Source: an uncultured bacterium
GTDB taxonomy: Bacteria > Planctomycetota > UBA1135 > GCA-002686595
DNA length: 5,010 bases
Assembly (NCBI GenBank): GCA_902826945.1
Contig: CADEGS010000290.1
Location: forward strand, 1-5,010
Reading direction: 5' to 3'
Each line of letters begins with the position of its first letter. Positions within the stretch are counted from its first letter, which is position 1. Below the pieces are notes generated by a model, which was given only the letters and a program-made list of their open reading frames with translations, did not search any database and had not been told where the DNA came from. This document shows, piece after piece, positions 1 to 5,010 of this stretch. A program made the translations under genes and the position numbers.

Positions 1-485
1 ACGAGCGCAAGCTGCAGGAGAAGCAGCTCACCTACCAGCAGCGCCTGCTGGCCACCGCGAACGAGCGCGTCGAGCGCCAGCGAGCGATCACCGAGACGAG
101 GAACGCCGAGATCGAGGCGGCCGAGAAGGACCTGCGCGGCGACTGGAACAAGCGCCTGGAGACGCTGCGCGCGGCCAACGAGGTCGAGATCGCCGGCATC
201 GACGCCGAGGCGCGCATCTACGACGTCGGCAAGCGCGCCTCCGCCGACGCCGACTACGAGACGCTCGTCGCCGAGGGCCGGCTGGCCGTGGCGCAGGCCG
301 AGGCCTTGCGCGACGAGCTGCGCAACCAGGCGCTCGACACGCTCGGCGGACGCATCTACCTCGCGCAGCAGGCCGCGCGCAACGTGCAGTTCGAGCACGT
401 CACGCTCAACTCGAACGACCCCGACGTGCCGTCGGTGCTGGATCTCGACGAGCTCGTGCGGCTCCTGATCGGCACCGAGCCTTAG
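1..485 (+). CDS. C-terminal part of a coiled-coil SPFH/Band-7-like protein (5' end outside window)
   Basis: The open frame enters from the left edge (first full codon at base 3) and ends at TAG 483-485, giving 160 residues. Residues 1 to about 115 are rich in Glu, Arg, Ala, Gln and Leu with heptad-like spacing, which is typical of a long alpha-helical coiled coil. The last ~45 residues form a compact tail: GGRIYLAQQAARNVQF, then VTLNSNDPDVPSVLDLDELV, then RLLIGTEP. Long coiled coils closed by a conserved tail of this kind occur in bacterial SPFH/Band-7 (flotillin or prohibitin-like) proteins, which form membrane-attached oligomeric scaffolds. The SPFH domain itself would lie upstream and is not visible, so the family call rests on the tail and the coiled coil. 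Another coiled-coil scaffold protein is possible. Codon use is strongly G/C at third positions, as in the neighbours. The next gene is convergent, 45 bp away. Confidence 0.6.
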   Translation, partial: ERKLQEKQLTYQQRLLATANERVERQRAITETRNAEIEAAEKDLRGDWNKRLETLRAANEVEIAGIDAEARIYDVGKRASADADYETLVAEGRLAVAQAEALRDELRNQALDTLGGRIYLAQQAARNVQFEHVTLNSNDPDVPSVLDLDELVRLLIGTEP

Positions 486-487
486 GA

Positions 488-514
488 GCGCCGGGCGCCG
501 CCGGCGCCCGGCGC
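488..514. terminator. Perfect 12-bp GC hairpin between convergent genes, probable bidirectional terminator
   Basis: The left arm GCGCCGGGCGCC (488-499) is exactly complementary to GGCGCCCGGCGC (503-514), with a 3-nt loop GCC (or an 11-bp stem with a 5-nt loop). It starts 2 nt after the TAG of the rightward gene and ends 16 nt before the stop of the leftward lipoprotein gene, so it could serve both transcripts. There is no T tract on either side. This is therefore not a classical intrinsic terminator, although high-GC bacteria often use hairpins without U tracts. A GCGCCCGG unit is partly repeated just after the right arm (512-519). Confidence 0.6.
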
Positions 515-530
515 CCGGCGCGGAAGCGGG

Positions 531-2312
531 TCAGCGGCCTGCGCGCGGCGGGATCTCCACCAGCACGAACTCGCCCTTGCGGCGCGCCACGAAGCGCGCG
601 GTGCCGTCCTCGTCCAGCAGCAGCCGCGAGCCGGAGGGGATCTCCTCGTAGGCGGGCCCCTTGCCCCAGCCGTGAAGGACCGGGAAGCTGTCCGGCCCGC
701 GGCGTCCGACGTAGACGAAGTCGTCGCCGCCGGGCACGAAGCCGAACAGGTCGGGGTAGATGTAGGCGTAGCGGTCGCCCTCGACGCCGTCCACGACGAA
801 GAACACCTGCCGGCCGTCGCGCACCGCGAAGGCCGTTCGCTCGCCCCGCGGCCCGATCACGTCGCTGTCCTGCACGATGCGCTGGTAGGCCTTGCTCTCC
901 TGGCCGCGGCACACGAGCATCGTCGATTGCTTGCCGTGGTTCGCGAGGTAGGCCAGGTCCTTCGAGCCGGGCAGGAAGCGCAGCGTGCGCTGGAAGAGGC
1001 TGGCGGTGGTGCTCACCTCCTGGCCGTCGACGACGATCACGCGCTCGTCCCCGCGCTTCCCGACGTAGGCGTGGCTGGAGCCGTCCTCGCTGAAGGTGAT
1101 CGCGCGCTTGCCCTTCTTCGACATGCGGTCGTAGCCGGGCCCCTCGACGCCGTCCACGACGACGAAGAGCTTGTCGTCGCGCGCGAGCGAGTAGGCCAGG
1201 TGCTTGCCGTCGGGGCTGAAGGTCGGGCGGCTGGAGAGCGCCTGGGCCTCGGCCGAGGGCTTGCCGTCGGCGACGACCACCCAGCGGCTCTTCGCGATCT
1301 CCGCGTTGTAGGCGAAGCGCGCGCCCACCGGCGCGAAGACCAGCTGGCCGACCGACGCGTAGGCCGGTCCTTCCTTGCCGTCCACGACGACGACCCACTC
1401 CCCGCCGCCGCCTTCCGCCGGGCGCTGGGCGCCGAAGGCCACGTGCTCGCCGTCGGCGCTGAACTGCACTCCCTGGTCTCCGACCGCCTTCCACGGTCCG
1501 CTCTGCATGCCGTCGATCACGACGAACCAGTCCTCGCCCTGGGTCGCGATGTAGGCCACCCGGCGACCGTCCTGGCTGAAGCGCACGCCCTCGCCGCGCA
1601 CGCCGTCCCAGGCCGGACCCTCCTGCCCGTCGATCGAGGCGATCTGCTTGCCGCCGCGGCCGGCGACGAAGGCGAAGCGCTTGCTGTCGGGGCTGAAGAC
1701 GAGCCCGGCCTTCGACACGCCGTCGTACTCGCCCGCGAGCTCCTTGTCGTCGACCCGCACGGCGACCTGCGTGCCGCGGTTCACCGAGTAGGCGACGCGG
1801 CTCCCGTCGGGGCTGATCACGAGGCCCGTGGCCCCCAGGCCCTGGAAGGGCGCGCCGACGCGCCGGCCGTCGAGGAAGACGCCCGACTCCTCGCCGAGCA
1901 GGTTGGCCCAGCACACGTGCCGGCCGTCCGCGCTGACGCGCGCGCTCTTCTCGAAGTAGCCGTCGCCGACCTTGCCGAGCGAGACCTCGCGCACCGCGAC
2001 CTCGTTCTTCTCGAGGACGGTCTCGAAGGTCTGCCCCTTCTCGTCCTCCGCGTCGCCCTCGTCGGGGCCGAAGCCCTCCTGCTCCCCGTCCTCGCCCTCC
2101 TCGTGCTGCGCCGCGGGCGCGCCGCGCTGTGCGTCGGCGAGGGCCTGCGCGCCGGCCGGGGGCCGCGAGGCCGCGCGGGACGCGTCTCCGGGCGGGAGGG
2201 CGGTCCCGCCGTCGCTCCCCTCCTCGGAGGGCGAGCAGGAGGAAAGGAGCAGGGGAAGGAGCAGAGCGGCGACCCGCGGGGCGAGGCGCGCGCGATCGGA
2301 GGACCGCATCAT
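531..2312 (-). CDS. Repeat-rich beta-propeller lipoprotein (WD40-like/PD40-type repeats)
   Basis: This encodes 593 residues. The start is placed at the tandem ATG codons 2310-2312/2307-2309 because a lipoprotein signal follows: basic n-region, hydrophobic AALLLPLLL, and lipobox LSSC with Cys26 as the likely lipidated residue. The frame stays open for 40 codons upstream, but that stretch is Arg/Pro/Ser-rich and looks non-coding. No clear Shine-Dalgarno is visible. Residues 27-65 are low in complexity (Ala, Pro, Gly). Residues 70-92 are a strongly acidic spacer. From about residue 123 to the end there are ~12 units of ~40 residues, with signatures like FSPDGxxVAY followed by VVVDGxEGPxYD. These resemble WD40-like (PD40/TolB-type) propeller blades. 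I infer an envelope-anchored propeller acting as a protein-binding or scaffold module. No catalytic motif is visible and the partner is unknown. It is convergent with the SPFH-like gene, and the HD gene lies about 320 bp upstream on the same strand. Confidence 0.85.
   Translation of the reverse strand: MMRSSDRARLAPRVAALLLPLLLSSCSPSEEGSDGGTALPPGDASRAASRPPAGAQALADAQRGAPAAQHEEGEDGEQEGFGPDEGDAEDEKGQTFETVLEKNEVAVREVSLGKVGDGYFEKSARVSADGRHVCWANLLGEESGVFLDGRRVGAPFQGLGATGLVISPDGSRVAYSVNRGTQVAVRVDDKELAGEYDGVSKAGLVFSPDSKRFAFVAGRGGKQIASIDGQEGPAWDGVRGEGVRFSQDGRRVAYIATQGEDWFVVIDGMQSGPWKAVGDQGVQFSADGEHVAFGAQRPAEGGGGEWVVVVDGKEGPAYASVGQLVFAPVGARFAYNAEIAKSRWVVVADGKPSAEAQALSSRPTFSPDGKHLAYSLARDDKLFVVVDGVEGPGYDRMSKKGKRAITFSEDGSSHAYVGKRGDERVIVVDGQEVSTTASLFQRTLRFLPGSKDLAYLANHGKQSTMLVCRGQESKAYQRIVQDSDVIGPRGERTAFAVRDGRQVFFVVDGVEGDRYAYIYPDLFGFVPGGDDFVYVGRRGPDSFPVLHGWGKGPAYEEIPSGSRLLLDEDGTARFVARRKGEFVLVEIPPRAGR
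534..1946 (-). repeat. Array of about 12 propeller-type repeats encoded in the lipoprotein gene
   Basis: Repeat units by residue of the lipoprotein are 123-163, 164-203, 204-242, 243-281, 282-323, 324-362, 363-403, 404-442, 443-482, 483-521, 522-561 and 562-593 (short). Each begins with a hydrophobic strand plus a turn like SPDG or SADG. A strand like RVAY or HLAY follows, then a charged Gly turn, a strand like WVVVVDG, and finally EGPxYD. Units 3, 5 and 7 are the clearest. Units 9, 11 and 12 are more diverged. Twelve blades could make two six-bladed propellers, or seven plus five; that split is inference. Confidence 0.75.
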
Positions 2313-2336
2313 TCGTCGTGGCTGGGGGTTCGGGCA

Positions 2337-2357
2337 GCGTCCGGCGCCGCCGGACGC
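2337..2357 (-). promoter_or_regulatory. 8-bp hairpin or operator just upstream of the lipoprotein start
   Basis: GCGTCCGG (2337-2344) pairs exactly with CCGGACGC (2350-2357) across a 5-nt loop. On the - strand it ends 24 nt before the lipoprotein ATG at 2312, so it would sit in the 5' untranslated leader or next to the promoter. It could be a regulator-binding site or an mRNA hairpin. GC-rich background makes short stems common, so confidence is modest. Confidence 0.35.
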
Positions 2358-2463
2358 GAAGAGAGAGGACGTCGCCCGCGCGCGCCGAGTTCCGCGGCGG
2401 GCGCGGCGCGGCCGCGATGGGCTACGCAGCAAAGGAGCTCTGGGCGAGCGCGCACCGGCGGAA

Positions 2464-2484
2464 CCCGGCCCTAGCGGGGCCGGG
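2464..2484. terminator. GC hairpin, possible terminator for the HD-gene transcript
   Basis: CCCGGCCC (2464-2471) and GGGCCGGG (2477-2484) form a perfect 8-bp all-GC stem with a 5-nt loop. It is 148 nt past the HD stop in the - direction. Only a TT dinucleotide follows the stem on the - strand, so a Rho-independent role is uncertain. Confidence 0.3.
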
Positions 2485-2567
2485 GCCCCCGGGAAGGGCG
2501 TCGCGCGGGCGTGCTGTGGTGCCGGTGGGCCATGCCGCAGAGGCGGGTGCCGCGGGGAGGGCGCGGG

Positions 2568-2618
2568 CCGGCCCGACCGGGGCCGGGGGCCCGAGGCGGC
2601 CGGAGACTGTACGGCCGC
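2568..2618 (-). terminator. Two adjacent hairpins just downstream of the HD hydrolase stop
   Basis: The nearer stem is GCGGCCG (2596-2602) with CGGCCGC (2612-2618) and a 9-nt loop. It begins 13 nt after the TGA at 2632-2634 on the - strand. A second stem, CCGGCCC (2568-2574) with GGGCCGG (2580-2586), follows at once. Placement right after the gene supports termination, but neither stem has a U tract. Confidence 0.4.
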
Positions 2619-2631
2619 GCGCGCGGGACGG

Positions 2632-3191
<560 letters not shown>

Positions 3192-3201
<10 letters not shown>

Positions 3202-3557
3202 CGCGGTGCTCGAACCGGAGCTCGTGGGAATCGGGCAGGGTCCGTGGCGCGTCGCCCACGCGCCGCTCGAGCCGGTCCGAAGCGCCCGCCAGCCATCGCG
3301 CTCGCCCGGATCCTCCCGGACGGGAGGGAGGAGTCACCGGGCTGCCCCACGCCCAGCTCCAGGCCCGCCGAGGAGTGCATCGCTCCCGTCTCGGCCAGCG
3401 CCGACGGGAACGGGACGCGCTCCTCGGCGGGCAGGACGTTCGTGAGCTGGAAGCAGCGCGTGACGTGCATGACGCCGTGCTCGACGGCACGGTCCTTCGT
3501 CGGGTCGGCCGCCGCGTCGGCGTGGCGCGGGCGCGAGCTGCGCGGGGTGGGACTCAT
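3192..3557 (-). CDS. Small hypothetical protein, coding signal lost in its last third (possible frameshift)
   Basis: The frame runs from ATG 3555-3557 to TGA 3192-3194 (121 residues), and the end overlaps the HD gene start. I do not recognise it. Residues 1 to about 89 show strong coding signal: only about 4 of 89 codons end in A or T, with mixed composition including VEHGVMHVTRCFQL, TNVLPAEERVPFPSALAETG and HSSAGLELGVGQPGD. After about residue 90 (around base 3290) roughly 15 of 34 codons end in A or T, and the sequence turns Arg/Pro/Ala-rich. The true reading frame therefore probably shifts there. An alternative start is the ATG at 3468-3470. A weak GAAG motif lies just upstream of the first ATG. 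No signal peptide or membrane segment is visible. It may be a small real gene, a truncated or frameshifted relic, or a chance open frame, since the + strand frame sharing the same third positions is also open. Confidence 0.42.
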
Positions 3558-3600
3558 TCGCTTCGAACGGGGCGGACGCGCTCGGGCCGGGCGTGCGGCC

Positions 3601-3630
3601 GCGGCCGGAGGCTACCCCGCCGCCGGCCGC
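3601..3630. promoter_or_regulatory. 8-bp inverted repeat in the divergent intergenic region
   Basis: GCGGCCGG (3601-3608) and CCGGCCGC (3623-3630) form a perfect inverted repeat with a 14-nt spacer. It lies 43 bp upstream of the leftward small ORF start and about 185 bp upstream of the acidic-protein ATG. It may be an operator for the leftward unit. Composition alone could produce it. Confidence 0.25.
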
Positions 3631-3696
3631 CCAGTCAAAGCGTCGGGCACCCCCGTGGCGGTCCGCGCGAGCCCCCGATTCGCCCCGTCGTTTCTC

Positions 3697-3724
3697 TTGC
3701 GTCCGGCGGTCCCGCGAGTGGAAT
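3697..3724 (+). promoter_or_regulatory. Weak candidate sigma-70-like promoter for the acidic-protein/thiC unit
   Basis: TTGCGT (3697-3702) and TGGAAT (3719-3724) are separated by 16 nt and sit in the least GC-rich patch of this intergenic region (about 3677-3724). Matches to TTGACA and TATAAT are partial (3/6 and 4/6). The palindromic block starts 11 bp after the -10 candidate, a plausible place for an operator. Confidence 0.22.
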
Positions 3725-3735
3725 GGGGGCGTTCC

Positions 3736-3793
3736 AGCGGGGCCCCGGCCCCGCTCGCGGCCGAGGGTGGTCCTCGACCGCGAGCGCTCGCGG
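3736..3793. promoter_or_regulatory. Palindrome cluster, probable regulator-binding region upstream of the acidic-protein gene
   Basis: Two elements are present. First, AGCGGGGCC (3736-3744) and GGCCCCGCT (3747-3755) form a 9-bp inverted repeat around a 2-nt centre. Second, CCGCGAGCGCTCGCGG (3778-3793) is a perfect 16-bp palindrome. It can be extended to 3776-3796 if one G (3794) is bulged. The half-site GCTCGCGG occurs three times: 3753-3760 (direct), 3778-3785 (inverted) and 3786-3793 (direct). The two direct copies are 33 bp apart, about three helical turns. Repeated, helically phased half-sites suggest a dimeric DNA-binding repressor or activator. If transcribed, the same sequence could instead form hairpins in the leader. 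Confidence 0.45.
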
Positions 3794-3814
3794 GTCGCGC
3801 TTTCCTTCAAGCCA

Positions 3815-4006
3815 ATGAACGCCCAAGGTCCGGGATCGGAGATCGAAGACGAGCAAGGCATGTACGACGAAGACTTCGACGTCGAAGGGGACAAGGAGGA
3901 CGAGGACGAGGACGAGGATGAGGAGGAGGAAGAGGACGACGACGACGACGACGCGTACGACGACGACGACGACTTCGAGCTCTACTCCACCGACGACGAC
4001 GAATAG
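3815..4006 (+). CDS. Poly-acidic small protein (63 aa, ~62% Asp/Glu) directly upstream of thiC
   Basis: The frame runs from ATG 3815-3817 to TAG 4004-4006. It is open further upstream to 3593, but that part is Arg/Pro-rich and looks non-coding. By my count 39 of 63 residues are Asp or Glu, with a single Lys (27) and no Arg, for a net charge of roughly -38. Residues 28-46 are an unbroken acidic run and residues 49-53 are five Asp. The only hydrophobic content is scattered aromatics: Tyr17, Phe21, Tyr48, Phe54 and Tyr57. The C-terminus is DDFELYSTDDDE. Such a chain is almost certainly disordered. Possible roles are binding of metal or basic protein, DNA mimicry, or a poly-acidic tail-like chaperone. 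None is established, and I recognise no family. The ATG has no good Shine-Dalgarno; Met16 (3860-3862) is an alternative start. It lies 159 bp before thiC on the same strand, so co-transcription is plausible. Confidence 0.6.
   Translation: MNAQGPGSEIEDEQGMYDEDFDVEGDKEDEDEDEDEEEEEDDDDDDAYDDDDDFELYSTDDDE

Positions 4007-5010
<1,004 letters not shown>

Larger units (their letters stand above)
2313..2631. other. 319-bp non-coding gap upstream of the lipoprotein gene and downstream of the HD gene
   Basis: No frame here looks like protein: every open frame reads as Arg/Pro/Gly-rich shadow sequence. The gap must hold the 3' end of the HD transcript and, if the lipoprotein gene has its own promoter, that promoter. 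I see no convincing -35/-10 pair on the - strand. Four perfect GC-rich inverted repeats lie in it: 2337-2357, 2464-2484, 2568-2586 and 2596-2618. Confidence 0.6.

Noticed and set aside
406..1914. Second - strand open frame overlapping the lipoprotein gene
   Set aside because: It is an Arg/Gly-rich frame-shifted reading of the same strand, produced by high GC and lack of stops.
2313..2432. N-terminal extension of the lipoprotein from 2432
   Set aside because: It would bury the lipoprotein signal 40 residues inside the chain, and the extension is Arg/Ser/Pro-rich with no coding character.
672..2474. Long + strand open frame (600 codons) opposite the lipoprotein gene
   Set aside because: It is the antisense shadow of the repeat-rich lipoprotein: its periodic composition mirrors the repeats, and it has no recognisable domain. 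The - strand frame has a signal peptide, lipobox and propeller motifs.
3593..3814. N-terminal extension of the acidic protein from an ATG at 3593
   Set aside because: The 74 extra residues are Arg/Pro/Ser-rich and unlike the acidic chain, and they run through the palindromic promoter region, so the ATG at 3815 is preferred.

Overview
This is a very GC-rich window with almost all G or C at third codon positions. It comes from a bacterium, and I see no phage, transposon, rRNA, tRNA or CRISPR signal. A high-GC planctomycete or similar environmental lineage is my best guess. The basis is the style of the SPFH-like protein tail, the repeat-rich lipoprotein and the small poly-acidic protein; this is inference, not proof.

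Layout from left to right. (1) Bases 1-485, + strand: the C-terminal 160 residues of a coiled-coil protein, probably SPFH/Band-7 (flotillin/prohibitin-like). (2) Bases 488-514: a perfect 12-bp GC hairpin in the 45-bp gap between two convergent genes. (3) Bases 531-2312, - strand: a 593-residue lipoprotein with an acidic linker and about twelve ~40-residue beta-propeller-type repeats. (4) Bases 2313-2631: non-coding, with several GC hairpins. (5) Bases 2632-3201, - strand: an HD-superfamily hydrolase of the COG2316 type, starting at TTG. (6) Bases 3192-3557, - strand: a small unrecognised ORF overlapping the HD start by 10 nt. Its coding signal is strong for about 89 codons and then collapses. 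(7) Bases 3558-3814: a divergent intergenic region containing a 16-bp perfect palindrome and related half-sites. (8) Bases 3815-4006, + strand: a 63-residue protein that is about 62% Asp/Glu. (9) Bases 4007-4165: a leader predicted to fold, with no TPP-riboswitch consensus. (10) Bases 4166-5010, + strand: the first 281 residues of ThiC (HMP-phosphate synthase, thiamine biosynthesis), cut by the window end.

The leftward genes (small ORF, HD hydrolase, and perhaps the lipoprotein) diverge from the rightward pair (acidic protein, thiC). The firmest identifications are ThiC, the COG2316-type HD hydrolase and the lipoprotein repeat architecture. The most unusual part is 3736-4165: a palindrome-rich promoter region, then a poly-acidic microprotein, then a structured non-TPP leader, then thiC. 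No complete new multi-gene system can be claimed from sequence alone.
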